The translations under genes were made by a program, and so were the position numbers. Below the pieces are notes generated by a model. The model was not told the origin of the DNA and ran no database searches. It was given only the letters and a program-made list of their open reading frames with translations. This document shows, piece after piece, positions 23,074 through 30,692 of a stretch of DNA of 64,000 nt. Position 1 is the first letter of the stretch, and each line of letters starts with the position of its first letter. The DNA lies in NCBI GenBank assembly GCA_034435455.1, contig DAOTXL010000128.1, positions 1 through 64,000 of the forward strand, read 5' to 3'. The stretch comes from DAOTXL01 sp034435455 (GTDB lineage Bacteria; Chloroflexota; Anaerolineae; JAAYZQ01).

Positions 23074-24228
23074 TCAGGCCGCCCCTTTCGCCAACCGGCG
23101 CACGGCGCCGATGGCCGCGTCCACCTCTGCGGCCGTATTCCACGCGGCCAACCCAAAACGCACCGTGCCTGTCGGAAAGGTGCCCAGCGTCTTGTGCGCG
23201 GCGGGGGCGCAGTGCAGCCCCACCCGGCACAAAATCCCATACTCCTCGTCCAGCCGCAGGCCGACCTCAGAAGGCTCCAGGCCGGCAATGTTGAAAGAAA
23301 CGGTGGCCGTCTGACGGGATGCGTCCAGGGTCCCATACACGATCACCCCGGGGATCGCCCGCAGACCATCGATCAACCGCTGCGTCAGCGCCATTTCGTG
23401 GGCGCGGATCGCCTCTGTGCCCTGTTGCTCGATCCAGCGGATGCCGGCCTCCAGCCCGGCCAGGCCAACGGCGTTGAGCGTGCCGCTCTCGCAAGAGTCG
23501 GGCAAAAAGTCGGGTTGTTCCTCTTGCTCCGAGCGGCTGCCGGTGCCCCCCCGCTTGAGCGGGTTCAGGAGCGAGGGGTTCACCCGCTCGCCGATGATCA
23601 GGCCGCCGGTGCCCATCGGCCCGTAGAGCGACTTGTGCCCGGTGAAGGCGAGCAGGTCAATGGCCTCGGCCTCCATGTCTATCGGGAGGGCCCCCGCTGT
23701 TTGCGCGGCATCGGCCAGCAGGAGCAACCCGTGGCGGCGGGCGATCAGCCCCACCTCCGCCACCGGCAGGAGGGTGCCCACTACGTTGGACGCATGGTTG
23801 AGGATGATCATCCGGGTGTCGGGCCGGATCGCCGCCGCGATGGCGGCCGGATCGAGGACCCCTTCGGGTGAGCAGCCGACCACCGTGACCCGGACCCCCT
23901 GGCGCTCAAGGGCGCGGAGAGGGCGCATGACCGAGTTGTGCTCCATACTGCTGGTGATCACATGATCGCCGGGGCGCAACAGGCCGCCCATCGCCAGGTT
24001 GAGCGCCTCGGTGGCGTTTGCCCCGAACACCACCCGCAGCGGGTCGGGCGCACCCAGCAGCCGGGCCACCGCTTCACGCGCGGCATAGACGATGCGAGCC
24101 GCCTCCACCGCCAACCGGTGCCCGGACCGGCCCGGATTCGCCCCGACCTGGTCCAGGTAGTGGACCAGGGCCTCGGCCACGCCGGGCGGTTTGGGCCAGG
24201 AGGTAGCGGCGTTGTCAAAGTAGATCAT
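23074..24228 (-). CDS. Cysteine desulfurase family protein (selenium-locus paralogue)
   Basis: 384 residues. IYFDNAATSWPKPPGVAEAL, PLP aspartate in LLADAAQTAGALP, PLP lysine in FTGHKSLYGPMGTGGL, and catalytic cysteine in RVGLHCAPAAHKTLG. This NifS-like subfamily often accompanies selenium metabolism genes, where it could release selenium or sulfur from selenocysteine or cysteine and pass it to a carrier. The ATG at 24228 overlaps the stop of the YedF-like gene (ATGA), which argues for a functional pair. An open extension to 24405 is only the shadow of the upstream gene. Confidence 0.88.
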   Translation of the reverse strand: MIYFDNAATSWPKPPGVAEALVHYLDQVGANPGRSGHRLAVEAARIVYAAREAVARLLGAPDPLRVVFGANATEALNLAMGGLLRPGDHVITSSMEHNSVMRPLRALERQGVRVTVVGCSPEGVLDPAAIAAAIRPDTRMIILNHASNVVGTLLPVAEVGLIARRHGLLLLADAAQTAGALPIDMEAEAIDLLAFTGHKSLYGPMGTGGLIIGERVNPSLLNPLKRGGTGSRSEQEEQPDFLPDSCESGTLNAVGLAGLEAGIRWIEQQGTEAIRAHEMALTQRLIDGLRAIPGVIVYGTLDASRQTATVSFNIAGLEPSEVGLRLDEEYGILCRVGLHCAPAAHKTLGTFPTGTVRFGLAAWNTAAEVDAAIGAVRRLAKGAA

Positions 24229-24437
24229 GGCCTTGTGATGATCAACTTGAACTCGTCGTCCACCGGTTCGACCTGGACCTTGAGGCCGGCACCCTCGGCC
24301 ATGCGGCGCACATTCTCGCGCGAGGTCACCGTGTCTACCAGGACCTCGATGGGGAACCGGGCGGCGTTGATGGCGTTTCTGGCCAGGATGACCGGCTGGG
24401 GGCACGACAGGCCACGAGCATCAACCAGGTGAGACAT
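24225..24437 (-). CDS. yedF: YedF/TusA-like sulfur or selenium carrier
   Basis: 70 residues, single SirA/TusA domain. DARGLSCPQPVILARNAI holds the conserved Cys-Pro-x-Pro of the family, where the cysteine carries persulfide or selenide. It overlaps the desulfurase gene and starts 2 nt after the transporter stop. It is shorter than the two-domain YedF proteins of Firmicutes and corresponds to their N-terminal half only. Confidence 0.88.
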   Translation of the reverse strand: MSHLVDARGLSCPQPVILARNAINAARFPIEVLVDTVTSRENVRRMAEGAGLKVQVEPVDDEFKLIITRP

Positions 24438-24439
24438 AG

Positions 24440-25561
24440 TTACCCTCCTCTTTGCTTTTCGCGCATAGTAAAGCCGATGAGCAGGCAGATCACCAGGCCC
24501 AGGATTACGGCAGCCATGCCGGCCGGGGTGAGACCGCCTGTCTGCACCGCACCCTCGACCACTTTGTCCGGGCTGCCCGCCAGCGCCCAGTTGTGGGCAA
24601 ACCCCGCCCCGACGATCATGCCCAGGACAAATACCGCGGCGTCGCCATCCCCTTCGCCCGAAAGGAACAGTTGTCGCCCCGGGCAGCCACCCGCCAGGGC
24701 AAAGGCCAGCCCGGCCAGTGCCATGCCCAAAAAGTTCCACAGGTGGTTGCTGTGGGCCACCGGCTGGCCGGCAAAGCCGAATTTGACCTGCCCCAGGATC
24801 AGGTTGGTGACAAAAGCCACCACCAGCAACGCCCCCACGCCGCTGATGAGGTGAAAATCGCGCATCAGGATCACGTCGCGGACGGCACCCATGGTGCAAA
24901 AGCGGGTGCGCTGGGCCAGAAAGCCGATGACCAGCCCCACCGCCAGGGAGATGAGCAGGGGTGCATGTTGCGAGCCCGGCCCGCTCTGGCTGAAAAAGAT
25001 CGGGCCGTCCTGGCTGAACTGCGGCCGGAAGAGGAGGAGCAGCAGGAGGCCCACCATGATCAGCGGCATCACCCAGCCGACAGCGGTGTGGGTCTTGTAG
25101 CTGCGGCCCAGGTTGTAGCCGGACTTGAGGAACCAGACGCCGATGGCAATGCCGGTTGCCAGCCCGGCCAGGGCCAGGATGGCGTTCAGATCGCCGCCGG
25201 TCAGGCGCAACAAGGCCCGCCAGGGGCAGCCCAGGAAGGCCAGGGCCCCGATCATGGCCAACATGCCCAGGACAAAGCGCACGATGGGCGCGGAGCCGGC
25301 ACGGGCCTTGAACTCGCCAAACAGGTACGCAGCGACCATGGCCCCCAGGACAAAGCCGATGATCTCGGGCCGGATGTACTGCACCAGGCTGGCGCGGTGG
25401 AGCCCCAACGCCCCGGCAATGTCGCGCTCAAAGCAGGCCACGCAGATGCCCATGTTCTTGGGGTTTCCGGCGTACTGCAAGAGCGGGGCCAGCAGCCCGA
25501 TGACCGCCCCGGCCAGGATGATGCCCCACCGCGAGGCAAAAAAACGGGTCAACTTGGACAT
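24440..25561 (-). CDS. yedE: YedE-type (YeeE/YedE) membrane transporter, probable selenium or sulfur-compound importer
   Basis: 373 residues with about ten hydrophobic helices. Two internally similar halves each carry a Gly-Cys-Pro-type motif: FLGCPWRALLRLTGGD and GGCPGRQLFLSGEGD. Further conserved cysteines are NMGICVACFERD and RTRFCTMGAVRD. The family imports thiosulfate in its TsuA branch, and the branch next to yedF, desulfurase and selB is thought to serve selenium. ATG 25561 follows GGGAGGAAAG; an upstream ATG at 25594 has no ribosome site. Expression is probably set by the leader RNA at 25635-25866. Confidence 0.87.
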   Translation of the reverse strand: MSKLTRFFASRWGIILAGAVIGLLAPLLQYAGNPKNMGICVACFERDIAGALGLHRASLVQYIRPEIIGFVLGAMVAAYLFGEFKARAGSAPIVRFVLGMLAMIGALAFLGCPWRALLRLTGGDLNAILALAGLATGIAIGVWFLKSGYNLGRSYKTHTAVGWVMPLIMVGLLLLLLFRPQFSQDGPIFFSQSGPGSQHAPLLISLAVGLVIGFLAQRTRFCTMGAVRDVILMRDFHLISGVGALLVVAFVTNLILGQVKFGFAGQPVAHSNHLWNFLGMALAGLAFALAGGCPGRQLFLSGEGDGDAAVFVLGMIVGAGFAHNWALAGSPDKVVEGAVQTGGLTPAGMAAVILGLVICLLIGFTMREKQRGG

Positions 25562-25634
25562 GATGCTTTCCTCCCTCGATAAATATTCCCGCACACCCCT
25601 CAGCCCCCGTTGCTGTAGAGTGCGACGCGGTCAT

Positions 25635-25668
25635 CAAAAAAGCCGCCGCCAGCACACACCGGCAGCGG
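25635..25668 (-). terminator. Intrinsic terminator in the yedE leader
   Basis: On the minus strand an 8-bp stem CCGCTGCC/GGCGGCGG (25661-25668 and 25643-25650, one G-U pair) is followed by TTTTTT (25636-25641). It lies 74 nt before the yedE start, so it either ends a small RNA or acts as an attenuator. Confidence 0.7.
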
Positions 25669-25866
25669 CCTGAGAGCATGGAGCACGTCCGTTCAGGATC
25701 GGACCTCCCTGCCGCCCTCCAGAAGGTGCAGGCACCCCAGTATGCACCGACCGGTACGCCGGTTTGAGCTTCAGGTTCTCCAGCCGCACATCCTCGATAC
25801 GCACACCTTCCTGAGCAGGTCAGGGTACAACCAATCTATAACGAATAGCTATGGTAGCTATATTGT
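25635..25866 (-). ncRNA. Structured ~230-nt leader RNA upstream of the selenium operon (candidate riboswitch or small RNA)
   Basis: A good promoter predicts transcription from about 25866. The following ~230 nt contain no convincing gene but several local stems (CCUGA-CCUGC-UCAGG, GUCCG-AUCCUGAA-CGGAC, GGUGC-CU-GCACC, and AAGGUG with a distant CACCUU) and end in an intrinsic terminator. I do not recognise a known riboswitch class. The arrangement promoter, aptamer-sized RNA, terminator, yedE is that of a transcription-attenuating riboswitch. A free-standing small RNA such as a 6S-like RNA is the alternative. Confidence 0.5.
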
Positions 25867-25872
25867 GAGTAT

Positions 25873-25901
25873 ATTTTACCAGAGGGGCGGGGGATTGTCA
25901 A
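25873..25901 (-). promoter_or_regulatory. Promoter of the selenium operon leader
   Basis: Minus strand TTGACA (25896-25901, full consensus), 17-bp spacer, TAAAAT (25873-25878) preceded by TGG. Strongest -35 in the window. Confidence 0.75.
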
Positions 25902-25967
25902 ATGACCGGGGACCGATGGACAATGGCGGATGGCCGATGGCTCATGGATAGGTTCCCGCTGTCCGGG

Positions 25968-26207
25968 TCAGGGTTCGTCGGCCAGGAACATGCTCAATTG
26001 TTGCTGGTTGCCGGCCACGTTCAGTTGCTGCACCTGCAGTTCGGCGGCGTTGAGGGCGCTGTCGCAACGGTGGGCCAGGCACATCCCCCGCTCATAGAGG
26101 GCAATGGCCTCCTCCAACGTCAACTCCCCTTCCTCTAGGCGGCGGACGGTCTTTTCCAGTTCAGCAAAGGCCTCTTCGAATGTGAATTTTTCTATGTCAT
26201 TCTCCAT
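25968..26207 (-). CDS. xseB: Exodeoxyribonuclease VII small subunit
   Basis: 79 residues. The typical XseB helical hairpin FEEAFAELEKTVRRLEEGEL and TLEEAIALYERGMCL. It forms ExoVII with XseA, a single-strand-specific nuclease. It overlaps the xseA 3' end by 11 nt and ends the long operon. Confidence 0.95.
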   Translation of the reverse strand: MENDIEKFTFEEAFAELEKTVRRLEEGELTLEEAIALYERGMCLAHRCDSALNAAELQVQQLNVAGNQQQLSMFLADEP

Positions 26208-27435
26208 CTTGTCCTCCGTTTCTAGCTATAGCCTTGAATTCTCCATCGTGGACCCGAATGGCCAGGGCGTCGCCGGCCTGCACCTGGACCACCCGGCGCA
26301 CCACAGCCCCGCTATCGGCGCGGCGGACGATGGCGTAGCCGCGTTCCAGCGTCGCCAGGGGGCTGAGGGCGGCCAGCCGGGCTTGAAACCCGGCCAGGGC
26401 GGAGCGGTGCAGCGCCAGGTTGTGGTTCAGGGCGCGAGCGGCTTGCCGGGTCAGGTCGTCCACCTGCTGGCGGTAGAAGGCCACACGGGTCTGGGGCGAG
26501 AGGCGCTGCAGGGCACGCTGCTGCTGCTCCAGCATCCGACGCGCCTGGCGCAGGCGGCGCTCCAGGTTCTGCCCCAGGTAGCGGCTCCAGGCCGCCATGC
26601 GTTGCCGCAACTCGGCCTGGTCGGGGACGGACAGTTCGGCAGCGGCGGAGGGGGTCGGGGCCCGCAGGTCGGCCACAAAGTCGGCGATGGTAAAGTCGGT
26701 TTCGTGGCCTACCCCGCTGACCACGGGGTGGCGGCAGGCGGCTATTGCCCGCGCCACCGCCTCGTCGTTAAAGGCCCACAGCTCCTCCAGCGAGCCGCCT
26801 CCCCGCACCAACAGGATGATGTCCAGGTCGTCGCGGGCATCCAGGGTGCGCAGTGCGGCGGCGATCTGCGGGGGGGCCATCTCGCCCTGAACCAGGGTCG
26901 GGGCCAGCAACACGCGGACCAGTGGATAGCGGCGGCGCAGCACATTTAACACGTCGCGCAGAGCAGCTGCCTGGGGGGAGGTGACGATCCCCAGCACGCG
27001 GGGGAAGGGGGGCAACGGCTTTTTGCGGGCGGCGTCGAACAGGCCCTCGGCCTTGAGCCGGTCGCGCAACTCCTCGAAACGGGCATGCAGGTCGCCCAGG
27101 CCGGCCGGCTGCAGGCGGTCCACATAGAGCTGGTAGCGCCCCTGAGCGGGATAGAGCGAGATGTGACCGTGGGCCAGGGCCGCCACGCCCTGTTTCGGCT
27201 GCCAGGCCAGTTGCTCTGCTGCCGTCCGCCACATGATGCAACTCAGCGTGGCGTTGGCATCTTTCAGGGTGAAATAGAGGTGCCCGGCCGACGACCGGGT
27301 CCAGTTCGAGATCTCGCCGGTCAGCCACAGGTCCTGCAGCGTCGCATCGTCCTCCAGCACTTTTTGGATGTGCTGGGTTAATCCACTTACAGTCCAGACC
27401 CGGATATTGGGGGTTGGGGATTGGAAATGGGTCAT
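26197..27435 (-). CDS. xseA: Exodeoxyribonuclease VII large subunit
   Basis: 412 residues. N-terminal OB fold (VWTVSGLTQHIQKVLED, GEISNWTRSSAGHLYFTLKD), then the nuclease core with GIVTSPQAAALRDVLN and LLVRGGGSLEELWAFNDE, then a long coiled-coil arm and a C-terminal segment LERGYAIVRR. Length normal. Starts in a 4-nt overlap with the P1 peptidase stop. Confidence 0.96.
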   Translation of the reverse strand: MTHFQSPTPNIRVWTVSGLTQHIQKVLEDDATLQDLWLTGEISNWTRSSAGHLYFTLKDANATLSCIMWRTAAEQLAWQPKQGVAALAHGHISLYPAQGRYQLYVDRLQPAGLGDLHARFEELRDRLKAEGLFDAARKKPLPPFPRVLGIVTSPQAAALRDVLNVLRRRYPLVRVLLAPTLVQGEMAPPQIAAALRTLDARDDLDIILLVRGGGSLEELWAFNDEAVARAIAACRHPVVSGVGHETDFTIADFVADLRAPTPSAAAELSVPDQAELRQRMAAWSRYLGQNLERRLRQARRMLEQQQRALQRLSPQTRVAFYRQQVDDLTRQAARALNHNLALHRSALAGFQARLAALSPLATLERGYAIVRRADSGAVVRRVVQVQAGDALAIRVHDGEFKAIARNGGQDGE

Positions 27436-28382
27436 GGGCTGTTGGCCCTTTTCACGGCGCGGACAATGGCTTCGGCCACGACTTCGGCGGCATAGGCCCC
27501 GATGAGATTCACATCGGCCCGCTTCTGACCGGTGGCCAGGGCAAAGAGGGTATCGCCGTCGAACAGGGTGTGGGCCGGGCGGATGGCCCGCGCCAGGCCG
27601 TCGTGGGCCATCTGGGCCACCTTGTTGGCCTCCTCTTTGGTCAGGCGGGCGTTGGTGGCCACAACGCCGATGACGGTGTGGCTGCCGGCGAAGCGCAGGA
27701 CCGTCTTGCCGACCAGGCCCTTCATCGTCGCCAGGGTGTCGGCAAAGCCGCTGCCGGTCAGTGCCCGCGCCCCGGCCAGGATCTCCCCCGTGCGCGGGTC
27801 TACGACATCGCCAAAGGCATTGACGGCCACGAGGGCGCCTGCGACCAGGCCGCCCCCCAGGTTGACGCTGGCCGTGCCCAGGCCCGATTTGCTGGCGTGG
27901 CCCGGCCCCAGCACCTTGCCGACCGTGCAGCCGGTCCCGGCGCCGACGCGCCCTTCGGCCACCGGGCCCTCTGTGGCTGCCTGGCAGGCGGCGTAGCCCA
28001 TCGCCGCGTCGGGGCGGATGCCGGCATCGCCCACGTCCAGGTCGAACAGGATGGCGGCCGGGACGATGGGCACCCTGGCGACCCGGGCATCAAAGCCGAT
28101 GCCCCGCTCCTCCAGCCAGCGGACGACCCCACTTGCCGCGTCCAGGCCGAAGGCGCTGCCCCCGGCCAGGAGCACCCCGTGGACCCGTTGCACCAGGTGC
28201 ATGGGCCGCAGCAGGTCGGTCTCGCGGGTGCCGGGTGCGCCGCCGCGCTGATCCACCCCCCCCACCGCCCCCTCCGGCGGACAGAGCACAACGGTACAGC
28301 CGGTCATCGCGTCGGCGTTGGTAGCGTGTCCCACGCGGATGCCGGGCACGTCGGTAATGGCATTGTACCACGGTTTAGCCAT
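27432..28382 (-). CDS. P1 family (DmpA-like, S58) N-terminal nucleophile aminopeptidase
   Basis: 316 residues. Family blocks DVPGIRVGHATN, DLLRPMHLVQRVHGVLLAGG, SAFGLDAASGVVRWLEE and the processing site region SGLGTASVNLG, where the serine (Ser172) would become the nucleophile after self-cleavage. DmpA enzymes are L-/D-aminopeptidases or beta-peptidases and cytosolic. The operon position next to coaBC suggests nothing specific about its substrate. Confidence 0.88.
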   Translation of the reverse strand: MAKPWYNAITDVPGIRVGHATNADAMTGCTVVLCPPEGAVGGVDQRGGAPGTRETDLLRPMHLVQRVHGVLLAGGSAFGLDAASGVVRWLEERGIGFDARVARVPIVPAAILFDLDVGDAGIRPDAAMGYAACQAATEGPVAEGRVGAGTGCTVGKVLGPGHASKSGLGTASVNLGGGLVAGALVAVNAFGDVVDPRTGEILAGARALTGSGFADTLATMKGLVGKTVLRFAGSHTVIGVVATNARLTKEEANKVAQMAHDGLARAIRPAHTLFDGDTLFALATGQKRADVNLIGAYAAEVVAEAIVRAVKRANSP

Positions 28383-28395
28383 CCCTTTCCTCCTC

Positions 28396-29604
28396 CTACG
28401 CTTTACGCTTTACGCTCAACAACAAGGCCACCACCCGTTCCACGATCCGCCGGGCAACCTCCTCCTTGGGCAGGAGAGGGAGCTCGGCCACACTGCCGTC
28501 GTCGCCGAGAAGGGTCACCTGGTTGGTGGCTGCACCGATGGCCTGTCGGGCGTCGTTGGCGACGATCAGGTTCAGGCGTTTGCGTTCCAGCTTTTCCCGG
28601 GCGTTTTCCAGCAGGTTTTCCGTCTCGGCGGCAAAGCCGACGATGATCTGGTCGGTGCGGCGCACGTTGGCCACTTCGGCCAGGATGTCGGGCGTGCGCA
28701 CCAGCTCCACCGTCAGCCCGGCCTGGCTCTTTTTGATTTTGTGCCCGGTGGCTTTCGCCGGGGCAAAGTCGGCCACCGCGGCGGCCATGAGCAGAGCATC
28801 GGCGGTGGGCAGGGCGTGCAGTACGGCGTCGCGCATCTGCCCGGCCGTCTCGACCGATACCAGTTCGGTGCCAAAGGGGGCGGGCCTCTCGACGGTGCTG
28901 ATCAGCGTCACCTGAGCGCCGTGATCGCGGGCGGCGCGGGCCAGGGCGTAGCCCATCTGCCCCGAAGAGCGGTTGCCGATGAAGCGCACCGGGTCCAGCG
29001 GTTCCCGCGTGCCGCCGGCGGTGACCACCACCCGCCGCCCGGCCAGCGGTCCGCGCCGGGCCAGCACCCAGCAGGCGGCATCCAGGATCTCGTCCGGTTC
29101 GGCCATGCGCCCCACCCCCGAGGCTCCTGAAGCCAGCCGTCCCTCTTCCGGGCCGATGAGGGTCACGTCGCGCCGGGCCCGCAGGCGGGCGAGGTTGTCC
29201 TGGGTCAGGGGGTTGGTCCACATGTGGCTCTCCATCGCCGGGGCGAGGAGGATGGGCGCTTCGGTAGCCAGGGCGGTGGTGGTCAGCATATTGTCGGCCA
29301 GGCCGGCGGCCAGCCTGGCGATGGTGTTGGCCGTGGCCGGGGCGATGATCAGCAGGTCGGCGCGCCGGGCCAGGCTGACATGGCCGATTTCGGTCTCGGC
29401 CAGCAGGGTGAACATCTCGGTCACCACGGGGCGGTGGGTGAGGGCCTGAAAGGTGAGGGGGGCCACGAACTGGCGGGCGGCCTCGGTCATCACCACATCC
29501 ACCACCGCCCCGGCCTTGACCAGACCGCTGCACAACACGGCCGCTTTGTAGGCGGCGATGCCGCCGGTAACGCCCAGGACGATCGATTTGCCTTGCAAGA
29601 TCAT
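28396..29604 (-). CDS. coaBC: Bifunctional phosphopantothenoylcysteine decarboxylase / phosphopantothenate-cysteine ligase
   Basis: 402 residues. CoaC half: VTGGIAAYKAA, active His75 in GHVSLARRADL, PATANTIARLA and PAMESHMW. CoaB half (~189 on): VVVTAGGTREPLDPVRFIGN, SSGQMG, AAVADFAP and IVGFAAET. It makes phosphopantetheine for coenzyme A. ATG 29604 chosen at the family N-terminus (MILQGKSIVLGVTGGI). CoaX is 11 nt upstream, so two CoA steps are coupled. Confidence 0.96.
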   Translation of the reverse strand: MILQGKSIVLGVTGGIAAYKAAVLCSGLVKAGAVVDVVMTEAARQFVAPLTFQALTHRPVVTEMFTLLAETEIGHVSLARRADLLIIAPATANTIARLAAGLADNMLTTTALATEAPILLAPAMESHMWTNPLTQDNLARLRARRDVTLIGPEEGRLASGASGVGRMAEPDEILDAACWVLARRGPLAGRRVVVTAGGTREPLDPVRFIGNRSSGQMGYALARAARDHGAQVTLISTVERPAPFGTELVSVETAGQMRDAVLHALPTADALLMAAAVADFAPAKATGHKIKKSQAGLTVELVRTPDILAEVANVRRTDQIIVGFAAETENLLENAREKLERKRLNLIVANDARQAIGAATNQVTLLGDDGSVAELPLLPKEEVARRIVERVVALLLSVKRKA

Positions 29605-29615
29605 AACCCCTTCCC

Positions 29616-30410
29616 TCAACCCCCCTTATCCGATCCCCTCTTGCCCCGATTCATCTCCCAGATCAGCCGCAGCCCTTCCAGCGTCAGCCAGGGGTCTAGG
29701 GCATCCACCACCTCTGTTTCGGCAGCGATGAGGGGAGCCAGCCCGCCGGTGGCGATGACCTTGAGCGCCGGCCCCAACTCGGCCCGGTAGCGGGCCACCA
29801 GCCCTTCCACCAGGCCGACGTAGCCGAACAGCAGGCCCGACTGCATGGCCTGGACCGTGTTTTTGCCGATGGCCGAGGGGGGGCGGACCAGTTCGATGCG
29901 CGGTAGCCTGGCGGTGCGCTGAAACAGAGCTTCGGCAGCGATGCCGAGGCCCGGCGCGATGGCCCCCCCCAGATAGTCGCCTTCGGCGGAGATGAGGTCA
30001 AAGGTGGTTGCCGTGCCCAGGTCCACCACGCAGGCCGGCCCCCCGTAGCGATGGTAGGCCGCCACGGCGTTCACCACCCGGTCGGCGCCGACCTCGGCCG
30101 GGTTGTCGAGGCAGATGCGCACGCCGGTGTGCACCTGGGCATCCACCACCAGCGCCTGCTGGCCAAAGTAGCGTTGGGCCAGCTTCTCAAAGGTGCCGGT
30201 CAGCGGCGGCACCACGCTGGCCATGATAATCCCCTCCACCGCCTGCGGCTCCTGGGCCGCGCGCTCGAACAGGTCCAGGAGAAGCATGGCATACTCATCG
30301 GCCATTTTCTGATGGTCGGTGGCGATGCGCCAATGGCTGATCAGTTCCTTGCCCTGGTACAGGCCCATCACTACATTGGTGTTGCCGATATCTATGCAAA
30401 ACAGGGACAC
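29616..30410 (-). CDS. coaX: Type III pantothenate kinase
   Basis: 264 residues. ASKHA fold: CIDIGNTNVVMGLY (phosphate 1), GADRVVNAVAAYHRYG, VVDLGTATTFDLI (phosphate 2) and GGAIAPGLGIAAEAL. First step of CoA synthesis, ATP-dependent phosphorylation of pantothenate. The start is the GTG at 30410, directly behind AGGAGGGCCT; an upstream ATG at 30431 would bury that ribosome site inside the gene. Confidence 0.94.
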   Translation of the reverse strand: MSLFCIDIGNTNVVMGLYQGKELISHWRIATDHQKMADEYAMLLLDLFERAAQEPQAVEGIIMASVVPPLTGTFEKLAQRYFGQQALVVDAQVHTGVRICLDNPAEVGADRVVNAVAAYHRYGGPACVVDLGTATTFDLISAEGDYLGGAIAPGLGIAAEALFQRTARLPRIELVRPPSAIGKNTVQAMQSGLLFGYVGLVEGLVARYRAELGPALKVIATGGLAPLIAAETEVVDALDPWLTLEGLRLIWEMNRGKRGSDKGG

Positions 30411-30430
30411 AGGCCCTCCTTTCGCTGTCA

Positions 30431-30661
30431 TCAAGGCACGGGGGTCGGAGCAACCGAACCGCCCAAGAACAGGGGCAACAGCCAGGTGAGGAGGAGAAAG
30501 ATCAGCAGCGCAATACCGACCAGGATCCACATCCGGCGCAGGGCTGCGTTCGGATCGGGGGGGCGCTTCCTGGGCTCTTGCGGCCTGGGCAGCTCCCGGT
30601 CGCAGCGCCAGCAGACCTGCCGGCCCTCCGGGTTATAGACACCACAGTGGGGACAATCCAT
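30431..30661 (-). CDS. Small zinc-ribbon membrane protein
   Basis: 76 residues. N-terminal zinc ribbon DCPHCGVYNPEGRQVCWRCD (two CxxC pairs), basic Pro-rich linker, then one strong transmembrane helix (MWILVGIALLIFLLLTWLLP). Such zinc-ribbon single-pass proteins are common and mostly uncharacterised. It sits between gcvPB and coaX in the operon. Start ATG at 30661 puts the ribbon at the N-terminus. Confidence 0.75.
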   Translation of the reverse strand: MDCPHCGVYNPEGRQVCWRCDRELPRPQEPRKRPPDPNAALRRMWILVGIALLIFLLLTWLLPLFLGGSVAPTPVP

Positions 30662-30692
30662 TCTGCCTCTCCAATCAGGGGTCCGGCACCTG

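Noticed and set aside
21305..23314. A 669-codon open frame on the plus strand across selB, the tRNA and mop
   Set aside because: Antisense to selB and runs through the tRNA and REP elements; Arg/Ser-rich without motifs.
25634..25819. A 62-codon reading frame after an in-frame TGA within the yedE leader, possibly a UGA-selenoprotein
   Set aside because: No start codon or ribosome site fits, the frame ends inside the terminator T run, and the stretch is better explained as structured RNA.
25635..25866. TPP riboswitch suggested by GGGGTGCC and a CTCTCAGG segment
   Set aside because: Order and spacing of the conserved TPP elements (CUGAGA after GGGGUGC, then ACCUGAU) are not present.
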